Counted from the stretch's first letter, positions 1-9,087 are shown. The stretch is 64,000 bases of DNA from an uncultured Bacteroidia bacterium (GCA_902794005.1 CADBFO010000012.1:1-64000), one strand, 5' to 3'. Made by a program: numbers and translations. Notes: generated by a model from the letters alone, not told the origin.

Positions 1-297
1 TTTTCCCCCTTCGGCAATATCCCCGGGGGCAAGGGTCGCCACCACTTTCGCATAAGAGCCGTTGTCCTTTTCGTACACCACGGCAATCTGTTCATCCGCA
101 GCGAGCGTCTTCACACCCCCCTCGGTCAGGGCACGCGTTGGTTCACTGCCGTCCAGGCTGATGGTTGCGGTCCGGATCACAACGTTGCCGGAAGGGTCCT
201 CAGGTTGCTGCTCGCGCGTACAGCCCAAGATCATAGCACCTGCCCATACGAGGGATGCAATGCTCAGATATCTCATAATCTTTGTCATCTTTCTCAT
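1..297 (-). CDS. Fimbrillin-like lipoprotein, N-terminal part (cut by window edge)
   Basis: The first 99 codons of a minus-strand gene that continues past the left edge of the window. The protein opens with a basic, hydrophobic signal segment ending in the lipobox MILGC at residues 22-26, so it should be a lipoprotein carried to the outer membrane or cell surface. The following text, with a TRALTEGG stretch and then an AADEQIAVVYEKDNGSY segment, is typical of the first domain of Bacteroidetes fimbrillin-like proteins. The start at 297 lies 14 bases after the stop of a 45-residue peptide gene; an internal ATG at 276 is also possible. The same peptide-then-fimbrillin order is seen twice more in this window. 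The C-terminal architecture cannot be seen. Confidence 0.7.
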   Translation of the reverse strand, partial: MRKMTKIMRYLSIASLVWAGAMILGCTREQQPEDPSGNVVIRTATISLDGSEPTRALTEGGVKTLAADEQIAVVYEKDNGSYAKVVATLAPGDIAEGGK

Positions 298-311
298 CGT
301 TTAGCAGGTTA

Positions 312-449
312 TTACCAAGAACGGCCAGGCTGTTCTATGTAGTTCTCTACGCCGGCGCTTTCAGCATCGGGACTCCCGATCAAAATAGTGTTTTGCGTTT
401 GGAGCGTCACGATAATCATCGCAGGCACTTGATAATCATTTCTTTTCAT
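312..449 (-). CDS. Small peptide of 45 aa upstream of fimbrillin-like gene (peptide 1)
   Basis: An open frame from ATG (449) to TAA (312-314), too short for usual gene calling. It begins MKRNDYQVP and ends SAGVENYIEQPGRSW, with a hydrophobic stretch and a G-S pair (ILIGSPD) between. It lies 22 bases after the stop of the coaX/permease chimera and 14 bases before the start of the fimbrillin-like lipoprotein, so it is probably co-transcribed with the latter. Peptides at 32805-32933 and 62791-62931 have the same size, position and pattern: Y-x2-P near the N-terminus, a hydrophobic middle, G-S, then [D/E]-N-Y close to the end. There is no signal peptide. Function unknown; the repeated association is the evidence that it is real. 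Confidence 0.6.
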   Translation of the reverse strand: MKRNDYQVPAMIIVTLQTQNTILIGSPDAESAGVENYIEQPGRSW

Positions 450-471
450 GATGGAATACGAGGTTATTAAT

Positions 472-1029
472 TTATAGACTGTTTTGGATATATCGAAGTA
501 CGAAAACCACGAAAAGGGTCCACACGGTGGGGCTGATCTGGCGGATGCCTTTCATGCCCAGGGAGACCTTCATCAGCACATACATGATCAGGCCCAGCAT
601 GATACCGTAGCTCAGCGGCATCAGCAGCATGGTAATGAAGGCGGGAATCGCCTCGGTATAGTCTCCCCAATCCACGCTGGTGGTGTTGGTCAGCATCATA
701 ATACCCACAATGACCAGCGCAGGACCGGTAGCGGCGGCGGGGTCGTAGGAGATATAGGGAGGCAGTCCCTTGCCGATGAGCCGCTCCCTGTTGTTGCTGT
801 CCAGGATGAGCAGGTTACCGCAGCTTTCCCTGAGGGGGGCGACATCCTGCTCCGAAACGGGATACACCGAAGAAACCACCATGACGGCAGGCTTTTCCCG
901 GCGGGTGAGCGAGAGGATGAAATCCATGTGTTTCTCTCCCTGGTAGCGGAACGTTTTTCCGAGGGTCATCCGGTCCGACCAGGCGGCCTTCAGCGCTGTG
1001 TTTCCTATTTCTACCAGCAAATTGGACAT
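472..1029 (-). CDS. Chimera: type III pantothenate kinase N-terminus fused to purine-permease C-terminus
   Basis: Residues 1 to about 98 match the N-terminal half of CoaX, the type III pantothenate kinase that starts coenzyme A synthesis: the phosphate-loop motif VEIGNTALKAAW is at residues 6-17 and the KGLPPYISYDP segment leads toward the expected but absent GADR motif. From about residue 99 the protein becomes the last part of an AzgA/NCS2-type purine permease (AAATGPALVIVG, then DWGDYTEAIPAF and two hydrophobic helices). The switch is in frame near bases 720-740. Neither half is complete: the kinase lacks its second actin-like lobe and the permease most of its helices, so the product is probably inactive. 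It follows mfd on the same strand. A 23-bp tandem duplication covers the start codon, so the ATG at 1052 leads to an early stop and 1029 is the usable start. Confidence 0.75.
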   Translation of the reverse strand: MSNLLVEIGNTALKAAWSDRMTLGKTFRYQGEKHMDFILSLTRREKPAVMVVSSVYPVSEQDVAPLRESCGNLLILDSNNRERLIGKGLPPYISYDPAAATGPALVIVGIMMLTNTTSVDWGDYTEAIPAFITMLLMPLSYGIMLGLIMYVLMKVSLGMKGIRQISPTVWTLFVVFVLRYIQNSL

Positions 1030-1052
1030 ATTTCTACCAGCAAATTGGACAT
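1007..1052. repeat. 23-bp perfect tandem duplication over the coaX start codon
   Basis: Bases 1007-1029 and 1030-1052 are identical 23-mers. Each copy carries, on the minus strand, ATG followed by the first seven codons of coaX. Since 23 is not a multiple of three, the outer copy is out of frame with the gene and stops after about 13 codons. Confidence 0.9.
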
Positions 1053-1070
1053 AACTTGCAAAAATAAGAA

Positions 1071-4000
1071 TTATTGCAGTTTTTTCAAAATGTCGAGGGC
1101 TTTCCCGAGATTGTCCACGCCGCGGGAAACGGTGCGGAGACGGCCGCCGTCCTGGTTGAACTTGAACAGGGTCGGATGCTCGTTCACCTGCTGGAGCACC
1201 CGTTCGAAGCGGGTGGATTTGTAATAGGCCGAAAGGGGATTCGTCACAAAGAACATGATGAGCATCCCGTTCTTGATGATGATTTTCTCAAATCCGGTAT
1301 CCGCACCCAAATTTCTGATTTTCACCACTTTGAACAGATTTTCCACTTCCTCGGGCAACGGGCCGAAGCGGTCGGCCACCTGCGAAGCCAGGCGGTCTAT
1401 CTCGCGGTCGTCGGTCTGGGCGTCCAGCATCTTGTAGATGCGGATTTTTTCGGCCGTAATGTCGATGTAGTCGTCGGGGATAAAGGCGGGCTTGTCGGTT
1501 TCGATGGTGCAGTCGTCCACGAATTTCTCGGCCCCGCCGCGTTTGGTGATGCCGGTTTCCACGCCCAGTTCCTCCATGGCCTCGGACAGGATTTTCTGGT
1601 AGGTTTCGTATCCCATGTCGGAAATGAAGCCGCTCTGCTCGGCCCCGAGGAGGTTTCCGGCGCCGCGGATATCCAAGTCCTGCATGGCGATGTTGAAACC
1701 GCTCCCGAGGTCGGAGAATTCCTCGATGGCCCGCAGCCGGCGCCGGGCTTCTTCGGTAAGGCTGATCAGCGGCGGGACGATGAGGTAGCAGAAGGCCTTC
1801 CTGTTGGACCGTCCCACCCGGCCGCGAAGCTGGTGCAGGTCGCTGAGGCCGATATTCTGGGCCTGGTTCACGATGATGGTATTGGCGTTGGGAATGTCCA
1901 GGCCGTTTTCGATGATGGTGGTGCACAAAAGAAGGTCGTAGTCTCCCCGCATGAAAGCCAACATCCTGTCTTCCAGTTCCTTGCCTTCCATCTGGCCGTG
2001 CGCCACGCAAATTTTCATGTCCGGAACCAGCCGGTGCAGGATCTCCGCGATGGACGGCAGTTCCTCCACTTTGTTGTGCAGGAAGAAAATCTGTCCGCCC
2101 CGGTTGAGTTCGTAGTTGACGATGCTTTTGATTTCGGATTCGTTGAAAAGGATGATTTCCGTCTGGATGGGTATCCGGTTGGGCGGCGGGGTCTGGATGA
2201 TGGAAAGGTCACGGGCGCCCAGCAGCGAGAACTGGAGGGTTCTGGGGATGGGCGTAGCCGTAAGGGTGAGGGTGTCCACCGAATGTTTCATCTGGCGGAG
2301 TTTTTCTTTGGCCGATACCCCGAATTTCTGCTCTTCGTCGATGATGAGAAGGCCCAGATCCCTGAATTCAAAGCCGTTTCCCAGTATTTTATGCGTGCCG
2401 ATAAGGATATCGATCTTGCCCTGTTTGAGGCGTTTTTTGATGTCCGTTATCTGTTTGGCGGTACGGAGCCGGCTCACATATTCCACCGTGCAGGGAAAAT
2501 TCTGCAGGCGGGCCTTGAAATTCTCGTAATGCTGCAGGGAAAGGATGGTGGTGGGCACCAGAACGGCCACCTGCTTTCCGTCCGTAGCCGCCTTGAAGGC
2601 CGCCCGGATGGCGATTTCCGTTTTGCCGAATCCCACATCGCCGCAGATGAGGCGGTCCATGGGACAAGTTTCCTCCATGTCTTCCTTCACCGCCCTGGTG
2701 GCCCTTTCCTGGTCCGGCGTATCCTCATACATGAAGGAAGATTCCAGCTCTTCCTGCAGATACGTATCCGGCGAATAGGCGAATCCGGTGGATGCGCGCC
2801 GCTTGGCATACAGCTGGATCAGTTCCTTTGCAATGTCCTTTACGCGGGATTTGGCGGCCGATTTGAGGTTGCTCCAGGTCTTGGAACCCAGTTTGTTAAT
2901 GCGCGGCGGCTCCCCTTCCTTGGAACGGAAACGGGAAATCTTGTGCAGCGAATGCACCGAAACGAACACCACGTCTCCCCCGCTGTACAGGAGTTTCACC
3001 ACTTCGTGCACCCGGTCGTGGTCGTCCCGCATCTTCACCAGTCCTCCGAAAATACCCACCCCGTGGTCGATATGCACGATATAGTCTCCCATGTTGAAGG
3101 CGCTGAGGTCGTTGAGGGTGAGCTGTTCGGACTTTTCCACCGTCCGGCGGATGTGTACGCGGTGGAAGCGGTCGAAGATTTCATGGTCGGTATAACAGCA
3201 CAGTTTGTCGTCATGGTCGATGAAACCGGCATGAATGTTCCTGCCTTTCACAAATTCCGGAAGAAGGGCATGCGGATCCTGAAGCATAATGGAACGCAGG
3301 CGCTCCAGCTGGCTTTCCTTTTCACCGTAAATAAAAACCTTGTAACCGTTTTCCAGGCAGGAACGGATGTCCGAAATGAGCAGTTCGAAGTTTTTGTTGA
3401 AGACCGGCTGCGGGGCGATGTTGAACTTGATGCTCTCCGCCTTGTCTTTTCCCAGAGGAGTATCCAGATAGACGTGTTTGAAAGACAGCAGGCTCCCGAA
3501 AAAATCCCTTTCTTTGTACATGTCCGAAGAATCCAGCCACACGACGGAATTGCCGGGCAGGATGTTTACAAGGCTTTCGCCTTCATCGGCCTCGCGGGCG
3601 GCGATGTCGGGGTAGATATCGGCCCGGTCCAGCCTTTTGATGGAAAGCTGGGTGTTGCAGTCGAAGCTGTGGATTTTTTCCACTTCGTTGCCGAAGAAAC
3701 TGATGCGGAAGGGTTTGTCGGACGAAAAGGAAAAAATATCGATGACGGCGCCGCGGAGGGAAAACTGTCCCGGGGCCGATACAAAATCAACCTTTTCGAA
3801 ACCTTCTTCCATGAGGCGGGTACGGATGGTCTCGTAGGGGATTTCCTCTCCTTCCCGGATGCTGAAAAGGGCCCCGGTGAGTTTTTCAGAGGAAGGAATC
3901 TTCTCTTCCAGCGCTTCGGGGTAGGTGATGATGAACAGAGGAGATTCTTCTACTTGAAGATGGTCTGTCATCCTGAGCGAAGCGAAGGATCTCTCCATGA

Positions 4001-4298
4001 GTTTTCCGATGGCGGCGGTGCGCTGGACGCCCAGGGAGGATTTGTAGTTGCTGCGCTCGACGCTTTTTCCCGACTCCGGAAGGAAGAACACGCAGTCTCC
4101 CTCTACCATATTATATAGGTCGGCCGAGCAGTATTCGGCCGATTCGCGGGTGGGGAGGAATATGAAATGGACGCCTTCGGTGGCCGTCCGGGACACAACG
4201 GCCCAGCGTGCAGACAGGAAAAGGCCGCTGCAAAAGACTTCTCCCGTTTTTGAGAGTTCTTTTTGCAGCTTCTCTGAAGCATTCTTACTTATCAACAT
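1071..4298 (-). CDS. mfd: Transcription-repair coupling factor Mfd
   Basis: A 1075-residue DNA translocase that removes RNA polymerase stalled at DNA damage and recruits UvrA. The order is as expected: an N-terminal UvrB-like region, the RNA-polymerase-interaction domain (GDYIVHIDHGVGIFGGL), Walker A GDVGFGKTE near residue 553, the DEEQ box near residue 650, TATPIPRTLQ, the RecG-like motif HQLRGRVGRSNRKAFCYL, and the C-terminal TRCF domain. I chose the ATG at 4298 (MLISKNASEK) over 4331 because the extra eleven codons lie inside the DnaA-box-like cluster and are not typical. Residues about 102-112 (RSFASLRMT and flanks) are encoded by an in-frame copy of the dispersed repeat in a region where the family has a short loop. 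The protein is otherwise complete and probably functional. Confidence 0.95.
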   Translation of the reverse strand: MLISKNASEKLQKELSKTGEVFCSGLFLSARWAVVSRTATEGVHFIFLPTRESAEYCSADLYNMVEGDCVFFLPESGKSVERSNYKSSLGVQRTAAIGKLMERSFASLRMTDHLQVEESPLFIITYPEALEEKIPSSEKLTGALFSIREGEEIPYETIRTRLMEEGFEKVDFVSAPGQFSLRGAVIDIFSFSSDKPFRISFFGNEVEKIHSFDCNTQLSIKRLDRADIYPDIAAREADEGESLVNILPGNSVVWLDSSDMYKERDFFGSLLSFKHVYLDTPLGKDKAESIKFNIAPQPVFNKNFELLISDIRSCLENGYKVFIYGEKESQLERLRSIMLQDPHALLPEFVKGRNIHAGFIDHDDKLCCYTDHEIFDRFHRVHIRRTVEKSEQLTLNDLSAFNMGDYIVHIDHGVGIFGGLVKMRDDHDRVHEVVKLLYSGGDVVFVSVHSLHKISRFRSKEGEPPRINKLGSKTWSNLKSAAKSRVKDIAKELIQLYAKRRASTGFAYSPDTYLQEELESSFMYEDTPDQERATRAVKEDMEETCPMDRLICGDVGFGKTEIAIRAAFKAATDGKQVAVLVPTTILSLQHYENFKARLQNFPCTVEYVSRLRTAKQITDIKKRLKQGKIDILIGTHKILGNGFEFRDLGLLIIDEEQKFGVSAKEKLRQMKHSVDTLTLTATPIPRTLQFSLLGARDLSIIQTPPPNRIPIQTEIILFNESEIKSIVNYELNRGGQIFFLHNKVEELPSIAEILHRLVPDMKICVAHGQMEGKELEDRMLAFMRGDYDLLLCTTIIENGLDIPNANTIIVNQAQNIGLSDLHQLRGRVGRSNRKAFCYLIVPPLISLTEEARRRLRAIEEFSDLGSGFNIAMQDLDIRGAGNLLGAEQSGFISDMGYETYQKILSEAMEELGVETGITKRGGAEKFVDDCTIETDKPAFIPDDYIDITAEKIRIYKMLDAQTDDREIDRLASQVADRFGPLPEEVENLFKVVKIRNLGADTGFEKIIIKNGMLIMFFVTNPLSAYYKSTRFERVLQQVNEHPTLFKFNQDGGRLRTVSRGVDNLGKALDILKKLQ
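3966..3993. repeat. Dispersed repeat A inside mfd, in frame
   Basis: One copy of the family with core GAGCGAAGCGAAGGATCT. Read on the minus strand it adds RSFASLRMT to Mfd without breaking the frame. Confidence 0.85.
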
Positions 4299-4535
4299 TC
4301 CCTTCGTTTTCCCTGTTGAAAACCTGTTCATAACCCTGTTGATAACCTCCTTTCCGGCGGTTTATAAAAATCCTGGACCGGCCATTCACAGGCCATCAAC
4401 AGAATTTCAAAGGGTTTTCAACAATTTATTTTTAATGTATATTTTTGATTTTTAGGTGCTTATGTTTGTTTTTCAACATTTCAACAGCTGTATAAAAACC
4501 ATCAATTCTTAAAAATAAAAACTATATTTGTATCG
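4289..4535. other. Candidate replication origin: DnaA-box-like cluster in AT-rich DNA
   Basis: The gap between mfd and ruvB holds several 9-mers close to the DnaA box TTATCCACA: TTATCAACA at 4289-4297 (+) and 4337-4345 (-), TTATGAACA at 4325-4333 (-), TTTTCAACA at 4314-4322 (-), 4415-4423 (+) and 4470-4478 (+), and ATTTCAACA at 4478-4486 (+). The three minus-strand boxes are 11-12 bases apart, close to one helical turn. They flank very AT-rich stretches (4424-4470 and 4500-4535) that could serve as an unwinding element. Genes to the left run leftward and most genes to the right run rightward. dnaA is not in the window, so this is inference. Confidence 0.45.
4523..4530 (+). promoter_or_regulatory. 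Promoter -7 box (TATATTTG) for ruvB
   Basis: Matches the Bacteroidetes -7 element TAnnTTTG, 26 bases before the ruvB start. No clear TTTG -33 element at the usual distance. Confidence 0.5.
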
Positions 4536-4556
4536 GAATTAAACAGAGCGTCATCC

Positions 4557-5597
4557 ATGACAGATTTCGACCCCCATCAACCGACCGACCGCAAAGATAG
4601 TGAATTTGACGGAATTATCCGCCCGCAGCAGCTCGGTGATTTCACCGGGCAGAGGGAGATTGTCTCCAACCTGGACATCTATATCAAGGCGGCCAAACTC
4701 AGGGGAGAAGCCCTGGATCATGTCCTTTTCCACGGCCCTCCCGGCCTGGGAAAGACTACGCTGGCGCACATCATCGCCAATGAGATGGAGGTGAACATGA
4801 AGGTGACGTCCGGCCCCGTGCTGGACAAGCCCGGAGACCTGGCCGGCCTGCTGACCTCCCTGGAAACGGGGGATGTGCTGTTCATCGACGAAATTCATCG
4901 GCTTTCTCCCGAAGTGGAAGAGTATCTATATTCCGCCATGGAGGATTATGTGATTGATATCATGATTGACAAGGGGCCCGGAGCCAGGTCGGTGCGCATC
5001 AACCTGAATCCTTTCACCCTGGTGGGGGCCACGACGCGGAGCGGCCTTCTGACGGCGCCGCTGAGAGACCGTTTCGGCATCAACTGCGCCCTGGAATATT
5101 ATGATACCGGAGACCTTGAAAAGATTGTCATCCGGAGCGCGGGCATATTGAATCTGGAAATTGATGCGGAAGCTGCCCGGGAGATTGCCCTTCGCAGCCG
5201 CGGGACGGCGCGTATCGCCAATGCGCTCCTCAAACGTGTGAGGGACTTTGCCCAGGTGTTGGGTGACGGGCGTATCAATCTGGAAATCACGCGTTTCGCC
5301 CTGAATAAACTGAAGATTGACAAGCGGGGACTGGACTCCATCGACAACAAGATTCTGCGCACCATGATTCTCACTTTTAAGGGAGGCCCCGTGGGAGTGG
5401 GAACCCTGGCCACCTCCATCAGCGAGGATGCCGGCACGCTGGAGGAGGTGTACGAGCCTTTCCTGATCAAGGAAGGATTCATCATCCGCACCCAGCGCGG
5501 CCGCGTGGCCACCGACCTCGCGTACGAGCATCTGGGAATGCAGGAATATATTAACCAACGTAAATATAACACTGATGAAAACGGCACACTTTTTTAG
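4557..5597 (+). CDS. ruvB: Holliday junction branch migration helicase RuvB
   Basis: A 346-residue AAA+ motor that, with RuvA, drives branch migration at Holliday junctions. Walker [13 protein letters not shown] is near residue 60, Walker [11 protein letters not shown] near 108, sensor 1 [20 protein letters not shown] follows, and the C-terminal winged helix contains [16 protein letters not shown]. Length and motifs are complete. The start at 4557 follows an AT-rich leader with a TAnnTTTG box. Its 3' end overlaps the next gene by 23 bases in another frame. The partner ruvA lies separately at 29299-29886. Confidence 0.97.
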   Translation: MTDFDPHQPTDRKDSEFDGIIRPQQLGDFTGQREIVSNLDIYIKAAKLRGEALDHVLFHGPPGLGKTTLAHIIANEMEVNMKVTSGPVLDKPGDLAGLLTSLETGDVLFIDEIHRLSPEVEEYLYSAMEDYVIDIMIDKGPGARSVRINLNPFTLVGATTRSGLLTAPLRDRFGINCALEYYDTGDLEKIVIRSAGILNLEIDAEAAREIALRSRGTARIANALLKRVRDFAQVLGDGRINLEITRFALNKLKIDKRGLDSIDNKILRTMILTFKGGPVGVGTLATSISEDAGTLEEVYEPFLIKEGFIIRTQRGRVATDLAYEHLGMQEYINQRKYNTDENGTLF

Positions 5598-6381
5598 CTT
5601 ACTTTTTCTTTTTATCGCCATTCCTTCTTTCGCCTGCACTTCCGTGATTGTGAGCGGAAAACATACCCGGGACGGAAAGGCCGTGATGTTCAAGCACCGG
5701 GATTCCTCCTGCCAGGATGTGGCGGTGGAGTACTTCCAGGGGGAAAAATACCGCCTGGTGGGGCTGGTGAACCGGGACTGGAGGACCAACCCTTCGGCCT
5801 TGATACCCAAAGGGACACCGGAGGTTTGGGGCGGAATGAACGAGAGCGGCTTTGCCATCATGAATACCGCCACCTATGACTTGAAGGACGACGACGTTCC
5901 CCAGGAAAGGATGGACTGCGAGGGCGTGTTCATGTACCGCGCCTTGGAAATCTGCGAAACCCTGGAGGATTTCGAACACTTCCTGGACACGCTTTCCAGG
6001 CCGATGCGCGTGGAAGCCAACTTTGGCGTGGTGGACGAAAAGGGCGGCGCGGCTTACTATGAGGTGAACAACCACAAATGGGTGAAATTCGATGTGAACA
6101 AGGAACCCCTGGGATACCGGGTGGTGACCAACTTCACCACCACCGGAAGGGAAGCGGACCGCAAAGGGGTGGACCGTTACATCAAGGCACATAAGATTCT
6201 GGCTTCCAGTTATGTACCGATGGACCAGTGGGACCACGCTTTCTTTATCAAGAATATTTCCTGCTCGGGAAAACCCATCATGAGGGAATCTTCTTCCTGT
6301 GCGATGGTGTTTGAAGGACGCACGTTCTGGGCTACCGAAGGAAAGCCCGACAGCACGCCCTGTATTCCTTACACTTTGTAA
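5575..6381 (+). CDS. Secreted Ntn-hydrolase (C45 acyltransferase / choloylglycine hydrolase-like)
   Basis: A 268-residue protein with a signal peptide (residues 1-20) that ends directly at C21 ([12 protein letters not shown]). In this superfamily the cysteine exposed by cleavage is the catalytic nucleophile. Motifs [31 protein letters not shown] and VTNFTTTGR fit N-terminal-nucleophile amidohydrolases that act on linear amides such as acyl-amino acids, penicillins or conjugated bile acids. The substrate cannot be read from the sequence; a bile-salt role is only one option and most Bacteroidetes homologues have unknown substrates. The gene overlaps ruvB by 23 bases, which suggests coupled expression, and it ends 77 bases before frdA. 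Confidence 0.75.
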   Translation: MKTAHFFSLLFLFIAIPSFACTSVIVSGKHTRDGKAVMFKHRDSSCQDVAVEYFQGEKYRLVGLVNRDWRTNPSALIPKGTPEVWGGMNESGFAIMNTATYDLKDDDVPQERMDCEGVFMYRALEICETLEDFEHFLDTLSRPMRVEANFGVVDEKGGAAYYEVNNHKWVKFDVNKEPLGYRVVTNFTTTGREADRKGVDRYIKAHKILASSYVPMDQWDHAFFIKNISCSGKPIMRESSSCAMVFEGRTFWATEGKPDSTPCIPYTL

Positions 6382-6420
6382 TTGGTAATAAAAAATACTA
6401 ATTTATTCCCGAAAAATGCT

Positions 6421-6428
6421 TATTTTTG
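6421..6428 (+). promoter_or_regulatory. Promoter -7 box (TATTTTTG) for frdAB
   Basis: TAnnTTTG match 31 bases upstream of the frdA ATG, just after the hydrolase stop. Confidence 0.45.
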
Positions 6429-6458
6429 TGGGCTAGCAATTACAATTATTTAATCTAT

Positions 6459-8408
6459 ATGGCCGATTCTAAACTTATTTCCAAGATTCCGGAAGGACCA
6501 CTCAAAGAAAAATGGTCCAAGCGTAAAGCCGAAATCCGGATTGTTTCTCCGAACAACAAACGGAAGTTGGAAGTGATTGTGGTGGGTACCGGTCTTGGTG
6601 GTGCATCCGCAGCCGCCTCCTTGGGCGAGATGGGATACAACGTCAAGATTTTCTGCATCAGCGACTCTCCGCGCCGGGCGCACTCCATCGCTGCCCAGGG
6701 CGGTATCAACGCTGCCAAGAACTACCAGAACGACAACGACTCCATCTACCGTCTGTTTTACGACACCATCAAGGGTGGCGACTACCGTTCCCGTGAAGCC
6801 AACGTGTATCGTCTGGCCGAGGTGAGCGCCGCCATCATCGACCAGTGCGTGGCGCAGGGCGTTCCTTTCGCCCGTGAATACGGCGGTTACCTGGCAAACC
6901 GTTCCTTCGGCGGCGTGCAGGTGAGCCGTACTTTCTATGCCCGCGGACAAACCGGACAGCAGCTTCTGCTGGGTGCCTACGCTTCCCTGAACAAGGAAAT
7001 CGCCGCCGGCACCGTGAAGAGTTATCCCCGCCACGAGATGCTGGACCTCGTTATCATCAACGGCGAGGCCAAGGGTATCATCGCCCGCAACCTCGTGACC
7101 GGTGAAATCGAGCGCTTCGGCGCCCACGCCGTGGTGCTGGCCACCGGCGGTTACGGAAATGCCTATTTCCTCTCCACCAACGCCATGAATTCCAACGGAT
7201 CGGCCGCCATGCAGGCCTACCGCAAGGGGGCCTTCTTCGCCAATCCCTGCTTCGCCCAGATTCATCCCACCTGTATCCCGGTGCATGGTGACCAGCAGTG
7301 CAAGCTCACCCTCATGAGTGAGTCCCTGCGCAACGACGGCCGCATCTGGGTTCCCAAGAAGATGGAAGATGTGGTTAAGCTGCGCAAGCACGAAATCAAA
7401 CCTTCCCAGATTCCCGAAGAGGATCGCGATTACTATCTGGAGCGCCGTTATCCGGCTTTCGGCAACCTGGTTCCCCGTGACGTGGCTTCCCGCGCCGCCA
7501 AGGAGCGTTGCGACGCCGGCTTTGGCGTGAACGAAACCGGTCTGGCCGTGTATCTGGACTTTGCCGACGCCATCAAGCGCCTGGGGCACCAGCGCGTTCA
7601 GGAGCGTTACGGCAACCTGTTTGACATGTACGAGAAAATCACCTCCACTTCCCCTTGGGAAGAGCCGATGATGATTTATCCCGCCATCCACTATACCATG
7701 GGCGGACTCTGGGTGGACTATGACCTCCAGACCACCATCCCCGGCCTGTACGCCATCGGCGAAGCCAATTTCTCCGACCACGGCGGAAACCGCCTGGGTG
7801 CATCGGCCCTGATGCAGGGACTGGCCGACGGTTACTTCGTACTGCCTTACACGATAGGCGATTATCTTTCCCATAAGTTTGCGGAGCCCAAGACGGACAC
7901 CAACGCCCCCGAATTCGCAGAGGCGGAGAAAGCCGTGAAGGAGCGCATCGACAAGATTTTCGCCGTGAAGGGCAGCGAGCCTGTGGATGCCATCCACAAG
8001 AAACTGGGTCACATCATGTGGGAATATGTAGGTATGGCACGCAACGAGGCCGGCCTGAAGAAGGGTATCGAAGAAATCAAGGCCCTGCGCGAGTATTTCT
8101 GGAAGAATGTCCGCGTTCCCGGAACCAATGAGGAATTCAACCAGGAACTGGAGAAAGCCCTGCGCCTGGTGGACTTCTTCGACATTGGCGAACTCATGGC
8201 TTATGACGCCCTGAACCGCCGGGAATCCTGCGGCGGCCATTTCCGCGAGGAAATGCAGACCGAAGAAGGCGAAACCAAACGTGACGACGAGAACTTCATG
8301 TATGTAGCCGCCTGGGAATACAAGGGCGAAGGCAAGGAGCCGGAGCTGCACAAGGAAGAACTCAAGTACGAAAACATCAAGATTGCAACCCGTAACTACA
8401 AAGACTAA
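6459..8408 (+). CDS. frdA: Fumarate reductase / succinate dehydrogenase flavoprotein subunit
   Basis: A 649-residue flavoprotein that interconverts fumarate and succinate at the cytoplasmic face of the membrane, central to succinate and propionate formation in anaerobic Bacteroidales. The FAD-binding motif [13 protein letters not shown] starts near residue 41, the segment with the FAD-linking histidine ([17 protein letters not shown]) is near residue 75, and the active-site [20 protein letters not shown] and [12 protein letters not shown] segments are intact. I start at the ATG at 6459 ([13 protein letters not shown]), which matches Bacteroides FrdA N-termini; an upstream in-frame ATG at 6426 gives an unlikely extension. 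frdB follows after 8 bases. The cytochrome b gene frdC, which normally precedes frdA in this order, is not here. Confidence 0.95.
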   Translation: MADSKLISKIPEGPLKEKWSKRKAEIRIVSPNNKRKLEVIVVGTGLGGASAAASLGEMGYNVKIFCISDSPRRAHSIAAQGGINAAKNYQNDNDSIYRLFYDTIKGGDYRSREANVYRLAEVSAAIIDQCVAQGVPFAREYGGYLANRSFGGVQVSRTFYARGQTGQQLLLGAYASLNKEIAAGTVKSYPRHEMLDLVIINGEAKGIIARNLVTGEIERFGAHAVVLATGGYGNAYFLSTNAMNSNGSAAMQAYRKGAFFANPCFAQIHPTCIPVHGDQQCKLTLMSESLRNDGRIWVPKKMEDVVKLRKHEIKPSQIPEEDRDYYLERRYPAFGNLVPRDVASRAAKERCDAGFGVNETGLAVYLDFADAIKRLGHQRVQERYGNLFDMYEKITSTSPWEEPMMIYPAIHYTMGGLWVDYDLQTTIPGLYAIGEANFSDHGGNRLGASALMQGLADGYFVLPYTIGDYLSHKFAEPKTDTNAPEFAEAEKAVKERIDKIFAVKGSEPVDAIHKKLGHIMWEYVGMARNEAGLKKGIEEIKALREYFWKNVRVPGTNEEFNQELEKALRLVDFFDIGELMAYDALNRRESCGGHFREEMQTEEGETKRDDENFMYVAAWEYKGEGKEPELHKEELKYENIKIATRNYKD

Positions 8409-8416
8409 TCCCGAGT

Positions 8417-9070
8417 ATGGAATATAATGTAAAAGTGTGGCGTCAGAAGAACGCCAAAGCAAAAGGCCATTTCGAGACCTTCGCTTTCGACCACGATTGC
8501 CGCGAGGGCATCTGCGGCGCCTGTTCCCTGTATGTGGACGGCCGCGCCCACGGACCGGACGATGCCGTGACCACCTGCCAGCTGTTCATGCGCCACTTCA
8601 AGCCCGGTGCCACCATTACCGTGGAACCTTGGCGCAGCGGCGCCTTCCCGGTGATCAAGGACCTGGTGGTGGACCGTACCGCCTTCGATAAAATCATGCA
8701 GGCGGGCGGATTTATCACCGTCCGTACCGGCAGCGCCCAGGATGGCAACAACATCCTGATTCCGCACGATGATGCCGAACTGTCCATGGATGCCGCCGCC
8801 TGCGTGGGTTGCGGTGCCTGTGTGGCTACGTGCAAGAACGGCAGCGCCATGCTGTTCGTGGCTGCCCGCGTGAGTTCCCTGGCCCTGCTGCCTCAGGGCC
8901 GTCCGGAGGCTGCCCGCCGCGCCCGCGCCATGGTGGCCAAGATGGATGAACTGGGCTTTGGTAACTGCACCAACACCCGCGCCTGCGAGATGGAGTGCCC
9001 GAAGCATGTGACCATCGACCATATCGCCCGTCTGAACCGCGAATACCTGAAAGCCCGTTTCAGCGAATAA
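8417..9070 (+). CDS. frdB: Fumarate reductase iron-sulfur subunit with an internal in-frame deletion
   Basis: A 217-residue electron-transfer subunit that passes electrons between quinone-linked cytochrome b and FrdA. Cluster ligands are present: a 2Fe-2S set at C28, C33, C36 and C54, then [14 protein letters not shown] and [15 protein letters not shown] for the 4Fe-4S and 3Fe-4S clusters. Family members are about 250 residues: after a GxFETY motif they have some 31 residues (PGDTSFLEMLD type) before [11 protein letters not shown]. Here GHFETF runs straight into [12 protein letters not shown] near base 8483, so one strand-helix unit of the ferredoxin fold is missing. The frame is kept. Whether the protein can fold is doubtful; an assembly or sequencing loss is equally possible. 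Confidence 0.88.
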   Translation: MEYNVKVWRQKNAKAKGHFETFAFDHDCREGICGACSLYVDGRAHGPDDAVTTCQLFMRHFKPGATITVEPWRSGAFPVIKDLVVDRTAFDKIMQAGGFITVRTGSAQDGNNILIPHDDAELSMDAAACVGCGACVATCKNGSAMLFVAARVSSLALLPQGRPEAARRARAMVAKMDELGFGNCTNTRACEMECPKHVTIDHIARLNREYLKARFSE

Positions 9071-9087
9071 GGAGTATCGATTACAAG

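Noticed and set aside
484-1224. Plus-strand frame of 246 codons over the coaX chimera
   Set aside because: Histidine- and glutamine-rich shadow of the coaX/permease frame, which has recognisable motifs on the minus strand.
1074-4118. Long open frame of about 1000 codons antisense to mfd
   Set aside because: It mirrors mfd codons in high-GC DNA and has no domain or signal of its own. The same holds for long antisense frames over frdA, the TonB receptors, susCD, dnaE and secDF.
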